A stretch of DNA of 64,000 bases, from positions 1 through 64,000 of the forward strand of contig MEHQ01003742.1 in assembly GCA_008828725.1 (NCBI GenBank), written 5' to 3'. Source of the stretch: Saccharina japonica. Its lineage: Eukaryota; Sar; Phaeophyceae; Laminariales; Laminariaceae. The notes under the pieces were generated by a model. It was not told where the DNA came from. It saw nothing but the letters and a program-made list of their open reading frames with translations, and did not search any database. This document shows, in pieces, positions 19,925 to 31,275 of the stretch. The first letter of the stretch is position 1, and each line of letters opens with the position of its first letter. The position numbers and the translations under genes are program-made.

Positions 19925-20530
19925 GCTGTAGATACAAGTATTCTGCTCCGACACGAGAGTCAGAAAAGGATTGAGACCCCCTCCCCGTTGCCGCCAGCTT
20001 TGAAATATCTCGACTATATCCACGCGGAACCGCTTGCTCGGCACGAAGTGTTTTCACCGCACATACCAAACTGAGCCCGACACCGGGACCGCGACTGGCG
20101 ACTGGTGCTTTTCTGACAGAGACTGAGAAATGAAGTTGCGAACTGAGTATCAACACAGCAGTTAGCGTTTCCACCTTCCTGCAACACTTGGCATTGCCTT
20201 GACTCTGTACGCATGTGCCAAATATCAAAACACGAGCGATCGCCATCACATTGTTGTCGTAAATCTCACGAACTATCCTGAAAACTGAGACTATCCAGGG
20301 AACACCGAAAGCGACTGATCATATTTCTGAGACTGACTACTGTTGAGACTGAGAAATGAGGTTGCATGCTGAATATTTTAACACGCAGCATTCCCTTCTT
20401 CCTGCAACACTTGGCATTGCCTTGATTCTGCACGTATGCGTTAGATATCGAAACACGAGCGAGCGCCATCACATTGTCGTGAATATTAAGGATGGTGCGA
20501 AATAACTGATGTTGTATCAGGTATATTGTC
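19925..20530. repeat. Dispersed repeat with local duplication; third copy at 41940-42115
   Basis: ttcctgcaacacttggcattg, the tgtacgcatgtg-type stretch, caaaacacgagcgatcgcca and cacattgt occur at about 20185-20260 and 20395-20480. With cacgagagtcaga they occur again at 41955-42110. No gene. Confidence 0.7.
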
Positions 20531-20531
20531 C

Positions 20532-20583
20532 TATCCGAAGCATGGGTGCCGACGAATGCCGGCACCCATGCGGAGCCCTTGTA
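20532..20583 (+). repeat. Conserved stem-loop motif, copy 1
   Basis: gcatgggtgccg (20540-20551) pairs perfectly with cggcacccatgc (20560-20571) across an 8-base loop and is followed by ggagcccttgta. The same motif is at 50392-50441 and a partial copy at about 31608-31640. Confidence 0.65.
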
Positions 20584-20584
20584 A

Positions 20585-21526
20585 ACACGTATGTATCCAC
20601 GCAAACCTGGCGATGTAGCAGTATGCCATGAAACACACATACATCAGGCCACCTGCTGCACAACGACCGATATGCCCCAACGGTGTCACGCTGTGCTGCT
20701 GTTTTATGAGCGCATGTTCGAAGTATGGTCGACGTGTCGTCCGATCGATGCCCTCCTTGTTGTGGCTTGCGCGTGTGCTTTTGCTGCATGTGCCCTCTTC
20801 GAAACTCATCAAGGCTGAAGGGATCGTGAATGTCCGTCATGTATAGGGCTACAGGCTACAGGGTGTGGCAAAGGCGGGGCGTTTTTCACACAAGAAGCGG
20901 GTTTCACGTTGCCCTGGTAGGCTCGGCCGAGTGAGACGTGGTACCCCGCGAAACGGACTTTTTCATTTCGGCTTCGCGAGCGCCCCGCGCGGGCCACGGG
21001 CCGCGGTCGAGGGCGAGGATCCTGGCATTGGTCACAAAATACTACAGTACTCGTACGTACAATGTTTGCTACTTCTTACTGCTACTATACACAGGGCTTG
21101 CTGTACGTATACGTATACGCTGTTGCGCCGAAAAAATACAGTTGGTTTCACGGAGTACCCCGTCCCAATCAGCCGAGCCTACCAGGGCAACGTGAAACTC
21201 ACTTCTGTGAAAAATACCCTGCGACTCGTGGAAAATGCCCCGCCTTCGCCACACCCTGTAGCCCTATACATAACGGACAATCACGATCCCTTCAGCCTTG
21301 ATAGGTTTCGAAGAGAGCACATGCAGCAAAAGCACACGCGCACGCCACAAGGAGGGCATCGGTCGGACGACACGTAAAGCATACTTCGAACATGCGCTCA
21401 TACAACAGCAGCACACAGTGTGACACGGTTGGGGCATATCTGCCATTGTGCAGTAGGGTGGCCTGGTGTGTGCATCATGGCATACTGCTACAGCGCCAGG
21501 TCTGCGTGGATACGTACGTGTATATC
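20585..21526. repeat. Large inverted repeat, arms about 390-400 bases
   Basis: The left arm, 20585-20973, and the right arm, 21126-21526, are reverse complements with moderate divergence. Each contains the tccacgca(a/g)acctggcg, gtagcagtatgccatga, tgagcgcatgttcgaa, tgctgcatgtgc and ggcaaaggcgggg landmarks. The spacer is about 150 bases. Transcription through it would give a long imperfect hairpin RNA. It carries no recognised gene. Confidence 0.75.
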
Positions 21527-21529
21527 GAC

Positions 21530-21830
21530 CCGCGCAACACTGGTTTCCGTACGCACACACTGCTGTACTCGTAGACTATACTTTACGAAATGAAAGCACG
21601 TACGTATTGAAGTATACCAGATACGTATTATGCATACTCTTCGTACGTACCAGGTCGTGATACATCAGCGAGAACAGCAGCAGTTCTCGTGATCCTACCC
21701 TGCTGCTGCTTGCTGCTGTGTAGTATCATACGTTTACACACAGGACATGGGGCTCCCGTGCTGGTGCAGCACATGCCTGTGGGTGCTCGAAACGATCGCA
21801 CTCTTTCGTACGACAAACTGCCCTCCTTTG
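21530..21830 (-). repeat. Inverted copy of the 18055-18310 family
   Basis: Reverse complement of the 18.1-kb unit: tgcatactcttcgtacgtac, caggtcgtgata, ctgctgctgcttgctgctg, a cacaggacatggggctc-type segment, gtgctcgaaacgatcgcac. Confidence 0.7.
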
Positions 21831-22054
21831 TTCGTCGTGTTGAAACCGACCCAAAACCACCTTTCGAATCCGCCGCCGAGACCGGGTTTCACGTTGCCCT
21901 GCTCGGCTCGGCCGAGTGGGACGGGGTACCCCGTAAACTGCCCTCCTTTGTTCGTCGTGTTGAAACCGACCCAAAATCACCTTTCGAATCCGCCGCCGAG
22001 ACCGGGTTTCACGTTGCCCTGCTCGGCTCGGCCGAGTGGGACGGGGTACCCCGG
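21815..22054 (+). repeat. Exact-period 120-base tandem duplication
   Basis: Units 21815-21934 and 21935-22054 are nearly identical (aaactgccctcctttgttcg ... gagtgggacggggtacccc). The period is a multiple of three, so a frame through both repeats 40 codons. Single diverged copies lie at 20893-20965 and 32800-32900, so this belongs to a dispersed family rather than a gene. Confidence 0.8.
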
Positions 22055-22370
22055 GAAACCGACTCTATTTGTTCGGCTTCGCGAGCGCCCGCCGCGCGGG
22101 CCACGGGCCACGGTCGAGGGCGAGGCCCCGGGGGCACGCTCCCCGGTCGGCCCCCCGCGGGTCGCGCCCGGCGCCGGCGAGCTCGGCCGCGAGGGGCGAG
22201 AGCGAAAACGCGCCGCCGGGCAAAAAAATCACAATCCTACTTTGTTATATATAGGGAACAAGGAGAGAACGCATGAGCAAGTAATGAAAGGAGCCGGTGT
22301 TCGAAGTGAGAGCTCTGAGAGTGCAGGGATGAGGGATCCCTAAGAAAGGCAAATGTAAGTATGTGCATGT
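22055..22370 (+). repeat. CG-rich block G plus tail
   Basis: gaaaccgactctat, cgagcgccc, gcgggccacgggcc, cgagggcgaggc, gaaaacgcgccgccgggcaa and tcacaatcctactttgttat recur in this order at 32885-33080, and from cgagcgccc at 33662-33830. The tail 22245-22345 recurs at 5645-5757. Confidence 0.75.
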
Positions 22371-22835
22371 ACAAATGTGTACGAGTACGTCTTTCTCAGT
22401 TTTGTTGAATTTCAGTTTTATGTACTTCACAACTTGACGACCGTGTTGTACTTTTTCTTTCAGACAAACAAAGTGAGAAGTACTATATACCACCTTTCGT
22501 TGCTGTTGTACTGCCACATATACTCTCGGAGAAGGCACAAATCTCACCCACCACGGCAGGCAGCGCAGCGCCGTGCTGTGAGCCGTGTTACTGTGCTTTC
22601 TCTTCTGAACATACAGCTTCTTTGTTGTCCTGGAGCATGGAGCTAATAATGTGCATCCCGAGCATGTTTGGTATGCATGTCAAGTCCGTCGTTTATTCGC
22701 TGTGCACCATGAACCTCTTGGCGTTTTCAAGTCGGTGCTTTCGCTTGCACTACATCATGGGCCTCTTCTTCCCCTTTCCTTGCGCGAGCGTAGCGGGCGG
22801 CGTCAGCCGCCCGCGGAGAAGAGCCCTTGTATTTC
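22371..22835 (+). repeat. Dispersed repeat, inverted copy of 1380-1845
   Basis: ctcggagaaggcacaaatc, ggcgcagcg-type bases and catggagctaat, catgcatgtcaagtccg, cttggcgttttcaagtcgg and cttgcgcgagcgtagcgggc all match the minus strand of 1380-1700. Confidence 0.65.
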
Positions 22836-23399
22836 GAATACATACGAGTACTATGTTGTTTTGGCCACAGGCGCTGCTGCTGCACAGCCTTTATCTTGAG
22901 TTGGCGAAATAAAAGTCGGGAAGAAAAAAGAGCCACAAAGTGGTACGATAACGTTTGGTCACGTGATGATGAGTTTATGGTGCCGTACGTAGAGTCTAAC
23001 AAATCATTTTAAACACTGTGCACATTGTAATGAGCCGCGCGAGCGCGAAGCGCGAGCCATTTTTTCCATTGATTTTCCAACTTAAAAAAAGGCTATTCCT
23101 ATCGGGTCGCATGAGGGCGTGTAGGGTGGAAAAAAAAATATGTGTGCATGAGAGAGTCAACATTCACGTTCGTACTTCGCACTCATAATACACGGCACAG
23201 ACGACAGTCCCGTCGGGCTCTGTGCACGCACAAATGTTAACGAAGTCTTTTCCTTACCGGTTTCGCTGTAACTCGTCCAGAGTTGGTCGAGATAAGAGCG
23301 GCAGCGTGTGCTTTCAGAAGCACATGACCGGAGGCTTTTCTTTCAATAATCGAATTTCACAACGGTTTTTCTTTTTGAAATACCGAAGGAATCAATTAT
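22836..23399. other. Intergenic, no gene seen
   Basis: Mixed-composition sequence with one short palindromic cg-rich patch (gcgcgagcgcgaagcgcgag, 23037-23056). No domain or RNA seen. Confidence 0.4.
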
Positions 23400-24130
23400 G
23401 CCGAACAATACAATAGACCCAAGGGTGGGGGCATCGGATTCAAGTGTTAGACCGTCAAGCCGAGCGTACAGTGACGTTGCCCCTGGCCTCGTGTGCCGGT
23501 CTGCTGCTGCTGTTTCGTTGTTGTTGATGTTGTTGTTGCTGCTGTGGCCGCCACAGCTGCTGCTGCTGTATGCTGACGATTTTGTGGGCCATGCACATGG
23601 CTGAATCATGTTTTTTTCATTTCGGAACGTAAAATATCGTAATGGTTTCGTTTTTTCTAGTTCTACCGAACGAAACCCGACTCTACCTGTAGGCGAAATA
23701 TATCCGACCATAGTATCGTGTGGGCCATGTCCCTACGACATGACGAAGGTGACATTGTAAGGCTCACCCTCACACTGGAGGGGACGGGTAAGCTCTGCTG
23801 TAGATGCCGTACAGCAGTAGTAGTGGTGGCACCTGTGCTAGGAGAATATCAGTTTTAGGATCAGGTTTATATTTTTCATAATATGCCGAATAACAATACC
23901 AACGAGGTACGTGTCGCGTTGAGGAAGCCGGGGCCACACGAGAAATTGAGTACGAGTACAAAGGGTTCAAGTGTTAGACCGACAAGCCGAGCGTATTACA
24001 GCGACGCTGAGCCTGGCCTCGTGTGTCGTACTGCTGCTGTGCTGTTCCGCTGGTGTTGTTGCTCCGGCCAGCACAGGTGTTGCTGCTGCTGTGCTGACGT
24101 GTTTCTCTCTCCCAAAAGGGATAAAAAGAA
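23400..24130 (+). repeat. Direct repeat pair with CTG-rich core
   Basis: 23400-23580 and 23883-24100 share atgccgaa(c/t)aa, caagtgttagacc, caagccgagcgta, cctggcctcgtgtg, a CTG/GTT-rich run and tgctgac. The copies are diverged and no gene is seen. Confidence 0.65.
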
Positions 24131-24970
24131 CGAACCAAAGCACGTATACGTAAATGTTCGTTCGTGTTGGTTCAGCACACAAGGAATTTTCCAGCGTGAT
24201 GCATCGCAGATATGACTGCTGCAGGTATTTGGGGTCGCGGCTCCTGACCACCAATTACTGGTAGATATGGAGAACTGGGGATATTCTTTGGCTCTATACA
24301 TACACGTAATGCGACTATAAAATAGCCCAAACAAATGGGGCGGCCAGTGGAGGTGGGGGATGCAATATAGCTCCGCGGTTGTAATATAGCTTAGCGGTCT
24401 GGTGTGCCCCTCGATCTATATATTATATGTAGTTCGTCTGATGCCCAAAAAACAATACTTTAATCAAGTGATCTTTGATGCCCACTTTATCATAGCAAAT
24501 TAGAGTGGAGCAAAAGCAAAAAAAAAAAACTCCCACACATTCAAAGCACGTTTCTCCCTACGCCGACATGCCCGGCACCATCTTCTTACGTCGCAGGCTG
24601 GCATACTGTAGTACAACTCGTACGTGCGCCGTGCTTATCGTCGTGGCCACAGCGATTCGGGGCTGCTCTACGTACGAGTATTGCAGCAGTGTGGTTCCTA
24701 CTTTTAATCTTTGCTGAGATGGTATCGTCCATTCTCGCTCTGGTCGCCTACCCGTCGTATCGTATGATACGTACGTCGCCTTCTGTCGCGTGCGCAACGA
24801 AAGCACCACTGCTTTAGAAACGGACGGGGTCTCTGAAGGCCCCTAAATAACACCCCCTCCTCCTGCCTCCGCTCGTGTTCAAAGCCACCCCGAGTTCGCG
24901 AAGCTCGGTCATATGGCATGGCCTACTTACCAGGTACCAGGGGTGGTCCTGAGGAAAACAAGCTAATACG
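24131..24970. other. Intergenic, no gene seen
   Basis: Contains a short duplication of atatagct(c/t)(c/a)gcggt (about 24366 and 24387), a poly-A run near 24520, and otherwise unremarkable sequence. Confidence 0.4.
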
Positions 24971-25500
24971 TACAAGGTTCCCCTCCGGTACGTGCCTACG
25001 GGAGTGGCGCAAGAACGTATTGAAAACCATACAGAATCCGATATTGTATCCTACGCGTGCATATGATATCATAGTATGACACGACGTTATGAATTATCTA
25101 CATATTACGGTACAATGCAGGGTACATGCATACTATTTTTTAGAACTGTATCAAATGACCTGCGCACTTTTGGGGGTAAAAATACTTGGAAATAGTGTGG
25201 AACCCTTGCTATTGACTGCATATTTTTAATAGATTCTCCTAACGATTCCGCCAAACATCATATTATGTTTGTCAGTGTGCTTATGCATGTCTTTGTTTTG
25301 TGTAGGGGCACCACAGTTAACTTGGTTCTAGAAGGGGATCGAAATAGACTCGATGTCAGTGTTAGGGTCGAAATTATCATGGTTTATATGGGGGATCAAA
25401 CAAGACTTGGTTTTTTTGTTGGGTTCGAAATTGGCCTGGTTTTGGTGCGGAGGGTCGAAATTGACTTTGTTTTTGTGTCAGGGCCGAAAAAGACTGGTTT
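24971..25500 (+). repeat. A-family repeat, long copy A1
   Basis: Starts with the hairpin-bearing end (24971-25012), then gaaaaccatac, a GTAC-rich part, gtgtggaacccttgctattg, cgattccgccaaacat, and a series of near-repeats of 'ggtcgaaatt' ending in gtgtcagggccgaaaaaga. The inverted copy is at 43137-43669. It encodes no recognisable protein. Confidence 0.75.
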
Positions 25501-26062
25501 TAGTGGGGGATAGAAAATTGCATGCTCTTTGTCTGCGGGCCGAAAATGATTTGACCTTGGTATGCGGGGTTAAAAGGCGCACCGTACATTGTTATCCCCT
25601 AACCCACTGTTCGAACGACGCCCGAGATGACGAGATTCGAAAGTTATCCAGTATTTAGTGTGTAAGTGTATGCAGCGCCTTACCCTATATCGATTGTGGA
25701 TCTGCTGCACAGTTAGCAGCAGCAGCACCAGCAAGCAGTGTGTTGTTGAACCTGTGGCAGCATGCATGTATTTACTACGCAACAGCAGAGAACTCCAGCA
25801 CGACGTACGTACTGCGTTGTACTTTGTATTTAGTGTATGATTTTTCCCTGGGGTATTCTTCCACTCCAGAGCTTTTTGGAGCCTGTACTGTGAACACGGA
25901 CTACCCCTTATACAACAGATCTCAGGGTCCGATAAACAAACACACAGTACAGTATAGTAGGACGTCACAGCAATACAGGGCGGACAAAACTACCGCACGC
26001 GCTCGTGTGTTTTCCTTGTTACGCACGTACATAATGCAAACATAAAACAAACTGAAGTGAAA
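25501..26062 (+). repeat. B block, copy 1
   Basis: From ttttagtgggggatag to gaagtgaaag. Shares gctctttgtctgcgggccg, ttgttatcccctaacccact, gtggatctgctgcacagtta and ctccagagctttttggagcc with 42532-43136. The B block lies in the same strand orientation in both loci, although its flanks are inverted relative to each other. Confidence 0.75.
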
Positions 26063-27070
26063 GAAAAAGGAAAAACATATGAACGAGAGTCTCGAACTTA
26101 CGACTTCAAACAAATAACCGGGCATCGCACTCATTTGACCATATTACCAAAGAGCCAAAATATTTTGTATACTGGCGTGCGTGTGCACAGCAGTGAGTGC
26201 GTGACACACCGCACATACACACGCACAGCAGCAGTGCAGCAGAAAAAGAGAGGTAGAGATGACCGATGACGGATCATAGCCTCCGATAAAGCAACTACTG
26301 CTGGAGCCACAGCAGTACACCGCGGACCTGCCACATGCGCGTGATGTTGCCTGCTGCTGCTTGTGCTGCTGGGCGGGGTTGCAGCGTGTTGTGTGTGTTC
26401 TCTTTGCATGTTACCTCTGATGTCTAAAAGTTTGGTGATGTGCTTGGGGCAAAAACCCGCAACATCATAAATATAATAACAGTCGCCGTACTCACACGTA
26501 TTTAAAACGGTCCTTACATTTCGGTCCAAAGTGACGCTGGATATGCCATAAACACACAGCACAACAGCAAATAATGCATAAGATAGGTGGCGGACTACGG
26601 ACAGCAGCCTTCGATAAAACAACTACCCACAGCAGCAGTACAGCCCAGATGGATGTGCCACTCGAGTCACGCACGATGTTCCCTACTGGTGTGGGCGACA
26701 ACGCTGAAACGCCGTGCTCTGTGCATGTATGTTGTCTGTTGTCTACCTGGTACATGTTTCTGGCCTGTGTGCATGTGAGAGAGCAAAAAACAGACAACAT
26801 CTTAACCCAGAACATTATTATTTACTGGCAGGTGCGTACAAAAATAAGGCCTCATGCTGAGAACCCGGGAAATCGGCTTATCCACTCCCGCGGGAAAAAA
26901 AACTTTGAGCGCCCGCCACGCGAGCCACCGAGCTCGGATCGAGCTCAAAACCTCGACGAATGTGTCCGGCCGGGCCTCCCGTGTCGAGGTGCTTAGCGTT
27001 TTACCGAAAAGCGCTCGCGCGAAGAGAAAAGTTGCGAAAAGTGCGAAAATTTCACAAACATAACTATACA
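26050..27070 (-). mobile_element. Composite tRNA-tailed repeat, copy U2
   Basis: Minus-strand order: the tatagttatgtttgtgaaat end near 27068, the cacttttcgcaacttttctc / cccgcgggagtggat block, a CAG-rich body (26160-26810), then a tRNA-like module (26085-26150: ttggtaatatggtcaaatga, gtaagttcgagactc) and a pyrimidine-rich 3' end. A 163-codon minus-strand frame in the body recurs in U4 with silent-blind changes and is not a gene. U2 directly follows the B block. Confidence 0.65.
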
Positions 27071-28177
27071 TACTCGTACAAGGTTCCCCTCCGGGACGTG
27101 CCTATGAATAGGGGAGTGGCGCAAGGACGAATCGAGAACGATAGACGCATATGCTACGATAGAGGTGCACCATCTTTTTTCTGAGCTCCTCATTTAAGGA
27201 GCGTCATATCTCACCGAAAAAATGAGTTTGGAAGAAAATAAACTTGCTGCCGGATGCGAAATCTCATGACCGAAGTATACTCTGAAACATTATTCGTTAC
27301 AAACATGAAAGTCCGACGAATTTGGGTTAAGGAGCAGGATCGTTCAGAAAACAATTCAGCCAAAAAGTGCTACCTCTACCGTAGCACTAGTCGATATTGT
27401 GTATCATACGCATGTCATATTACGTAGTTGCGTAGTGCACAAATACGACGTTGTTAAATATCTGCGTACGCTGGCGTACGTATTAATGCACATAAGTATA
27501 TGTAGACCCTTTTAGAACTGCACCTACCTGCATGTTTTGGGATAAAACACACTCGGAAATCGTGCGGAACTGTTGCTATTGACTTGATCGATTGCTTAAT
27601 GATCCCGCCATCATATTCTTGTCATATTAGGCATTTTTTATTGTTGTGGCGCTCAAGGTAAGGAAGGTCTCTCCCGCACAAAACCGAGGACTCTCGATGA
27701 AATGAAAGTTTGAAAGCACTCCACGCGCACCGTGCACCCACGATAACCCACTGCTCGAAGGGCGAATTTTGAGGAGTTTCATAGATATCGCTCTCTGCTG
27801 TATTGTTGGTCAGAACGGTATTTTGCTTCGTTATATATGTAGAAGCCAGTCATGTGTATATACAACGCCCCACCCCGTCTAATGTGGATCTGCTGCGCTC
27901 TCAGCTGCCTACGAAAATCGCAATAACATGCATGCATGTAGCACACACAGCAGCGGAGACCCCCCGAGCACTACAGATCGCAGGGTCCAATAAAATAACA
28001 AAACAGAGTAGGGACCCACAGCAATGAAGAGCGGACAAACTGCCGAAAGCGCATGATCTTGCTTCCTGCTCTGCTGGTGGGGTGCAGGAGTGTATAGCGT
28101 TGTAACTCTCTGCAGTGCTCGTGTGTGTTGGCTGTCTTACATATGAATATGTGGGGTCTGGATTAATGTACAATACA
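27071..28177. other. Repeat mosaic: A-family hairpin end, F-type repeat, A and B fragments
   Basis: 27077-27124 is the hairpin end of the A family with an extra 'atgaata'. 27225-27395 is an F-type repeat (cgaatttgggttaaggagc, ttcagccaaaaagtgctacc) shared with 53935-54060 and 58735-58850. 27480-27640 is an A fragment. 27640-27710 is the inverted partner of 3915-3995. 27840-28060 resembles the B block and recurs at 29188-29310. No gene. Confidence 0.55.
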
Positions 28178-29187
28178 AAAAAAGGCACTCGCCGAGGATC
28201 GAAATCAAGCCTTCAGGTTCAAAATCGGGCATGTTGACCATTTGGTTAAAATACCAAAGATCCGCTTTCCCAATTCCCGCAAATTATTGTTTTTTGCGGC
28301 GCGCGTCAGACAGGCGACAAGCCGCACATACATTGTGCAAGCACAGCAGCAAATGCGTAGAAAAGAGAGAGGTGGTGGTGGTGATTGATGACGGATGCAA
28401 GACTCCGATGAAGCAACCATTGAAAGCCACAGCAGTTACGGCCGACCTGCCACAGGCACATCTGCTGCTTGTGCTTCTAGACGGGGATGTGACGTTGTCT
28501 GTGTTTGTTGCATGTTGTCTAATGACTCGTAGATTTCTGGAGTGAGCCTCGATTCGGGGGAGAAACACAAAAAAACGAAAGTGTAAGGACAGTTGAGGGG
28601 TTCCTATTCGATCAAAGTCGTAATTTTACATTTCCGGCCGCGTGGGTCTGTCACACACAGCAGCAGAGCAGAAAAAGAAACTTCGTACTCGTACATGGTG
28701 TGGATGACGGACCGTAGGCTCCGATTAACACAGCTGGCCGGCAGTACAGTGCAGATGGGCGAGTCACACACGCACGGCGGTGTTACCTGCTGGTGCTTAT
28801 GCGCGGCATACTTGTAATGTTGTGATGTCTGCATGTTCTGTTGTCTATCTGTGGTGTACTGCTATATGTCTACATGATGAGGCCTGTATTTTGTGCGTGA
28901 AAGGGCAAAGAACAATAAAATAACATTATTACTCACTGACACGTACGTACAATATACGGCCTCTCGCACAGAAACCAGGGAAATTGTCTTACCCACTCCC
29001 GCGGGAAAAAAAACTTTGAGCGCCCGCCACGAGAGCCACAGTGATCGGATCGAGCCCAAACCTCGACCAATGTGTCTGGCCGGGCCTACCGTGTCGGGGT
29101 ACTTAGCGTTTTGCCGAAAAGCGCTCGGGCGAAGAGGAAAGTTGCGAAAAGTGCGAAAATTTCACAAGCATAACTATACATATATGT
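28178..29187 (-). mobile_element. Composite tRNA-tailed repeat, copy U3
   Basis: Same order on the minus strand: conserved end near 29185, cccgcgggagtgggt block (28990-29010), CAG-rich bodies, and a tRNA-like module at 28190-28261 (ttggtattttaaccaaatgg, catgcccg, cttgatttcgatcctcgg). A T-rich run (minus strand) follows. No A-family hairpin flanks its outer end, which shows that the hairpin is not part of the U unit. Confidence 0.6.
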
Positions 29188-29344
29188 AGAAGCCAGTCGT
29201 GTGTATATACAACGCCCCATCCCGTCTAATGTGGATCTGCTGCGCTTTCAGCTGCCTACGAAAATCGCAATTACATGCATGCATGTAGAACACACAGCAG
29301 CGGAGACCCTTTGTTACGCATGTACATAATGCAAACATACAACA
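29188..29344 (+). repeat. B-like fragment
   Basis: gtagaagccagtcgtgtgta to gcatgtagaacacacagcag matches 27838-27950. It then joins the B-block end (acgcatgtacataatgcaaac) and leads into U4. Confidence 0.6.
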
Positions 29345-30695
29345 AACTGAAGTGAAAGAAAAAGGGAAAATATATGAACGAGAGTCTCGAACTTACGACT
29401 TCAACCAAATAACCGAGCATCGCACTCATTTGACCATATTACCAAAGAGCCAAAATATTGTTTATACTGGCGTGCGTGTGCACAGCAGTGAGTGCGTGAC
29501 ACACCGCACATACACACGTACAGCAGCAGCGCAGCAGAAAAAGAGAGGTAGAGATGACCGATGACGGATCATAGCCTCCGATAAAGCAACTACTGCTGGA
29601 GCCACAGCAGTGCACCGCGGACCTGCCACATGCGCGTGATGTTGCCTGCTGCTGCTTGTGCTGCTGGGCGGGGTTGCAGCGTGTTGTGTGTGTTCTCTTT
29701 GCATGTTAGCTCTGATGTCTAAAAGTTTGGTGATGTGCTTGGGGCAAAAACCCGCAACATCATAAATATAATAACAGTCGCCGTACTCACACGTATTTAA
29801 AACGGTCCTTACATTTCGGTCCAAAGTGACGCTGGATATGTCATAAACACACAGCACAACAGCAGATAATGCATAAGATAGGTGGCGGACTACGGACAGC
29901 AGCCTTCGATAAAACAACTACCCATAGCAGCAGTACAGCCTAGATGGATGTGCCACTCATGCACGGTGTGCCCTACTGGTGTGGGCAACAACGCTGTAAC
30001 GCCGTGCTCTGCTTGTGCTTCTAGACGGGGACGTGACGTTGTTTGTGTTTGTTGCATGTTGTGTAATGCCTCGTAGATTTCTGGAGTGAGCCTCGATTCG
30101 GGGAAGAAACACAAAAAACGAAAGTGTAAGGACAGTTGAGGGGTTTCTATTCGATCAGAGCGGTAATTTTACATTTCCGGCCGCGTGGGTCTGTCACACA
30201 TAGCAGCAGAACAGAAAAAGATACGTCGTGCTCGTAGATGGTGCGGATGACGGACCGTAGGCTCCGATAAACACAGCTGGCCAGCAGTACAGTGCAGATG
30301 GGCGAGTCACACACGCACGGCGGTGTTACCTGCTGGTGCTTACGCGCGGCAGACTTGTAATGCTGTGATGTACTGGTATATGTCTACATGATGAGGCCTG
30401 TAATTTGTGCGTGAAAGGGCAAAAGACAATAAACAGAACAATAGTATTTACTGACACGTACGTACAACATACGGCCTCTCGCACAGAAACCAGGGAAATC
30501 GTCTTATCCACTCCCGCGGGAAAAAGAACTTTGAGCGCCCGCCACGCGAGTCACAGTGCTCGGATCGAGCCCAAACCTCGACCAATGTGTCCGGCCGGGC
30601 CTCACGTGCCGGGGTACTTAGCGTTTTGCCGAAAAGCGCTTGGGCGAGGAGAAAAGTTGCGAAAAGTGCGAAAATTTCACAAACATAACTATACA
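29345..30695 (-). mobile_element. Composite tRNA-tailed repeat, copy U4
   Basis: Nearly identical to U2 across 29345-29960 (tRNA-like module at 29370-29450). It then resembles U3 (30000-30360) and ends in the conserved block with cccgcgggaaaaagaac and acataactatacata near 30690. The switch from U2-like to U3-like sequence near 29970 suggests recombination between copies. Confidence 0.65.
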
Positions 30696-31275
30696 TACAA
30701 GGCTCCCCTTCGGGGAGTGGGGTGTTCTCCGCGGGGTGACGCAAGCTGGCATGTCCCACCGAAAAACTGAGCTATCGCCATCCAGCCGTAATCATAGAAA
30801 ATATGGAAACCGAGTACTCTCCATTCAGCGGTAATCGTAGTAAAACGGTTTTTGCTAACGTACGCGAATTTAAATTTAGAAGGAAATTGGCGTTATTACC
30901 ACAATAAAAAACATGTTATATTTGTCACGAATCGCGACGGCAATTTTTCTTGTGTTTGCCAAAACTTGTCATTCTCATAGTTTGTGAAACAATATCACGA
31001 TCGGCGAAAATGTCACGTTGTTTTTACTGACATGTTTTGGTTGTTAGAAATGGCGGTATGCACCACAGCAAGCAACATGTCATTCTCGTAAACGTACAGC
31101 AAACGGTAGTAAAATATATTGGCATTACGTTCAGCAAAAACAGTACCTGGTACATGCTAGCAGCAGTACAGCAAGCAGTAAAAAGCAGCAGCAGCGGGCA
31201 GTGTAGCAAGCAGCAGCAGTACAAGCAGAGCTACTCTTAATAATTGTAGTACCTACGTACCTGCAGCAAGCGCCA
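30696..31275 (+). repeat. K-family repeat, copy 1 (direct partner 33082-33660)
   Basis: Begins tacaaggctccccttcgggg with a gtgacgcaag end, a relative of the A-family hairpin. It continues with acggtttttgctaacgtacg, aaaattggcgttat, ctcatagtttgtgaaacaat, tatcacgatcggcgaaa and a CAG-rich tail. The same order occurs 2.4 kb downstream. Confidence 0.75.

Noticed and set aside
26131..26622. 163-codon minus-strand frame, repeated at 29462-29917 and in part at 42187-42432
   Set aside because: It lies in the body of the tRNA-tailed repeat, is CAG-driven, and the copies show changes without coding bias that I can see.
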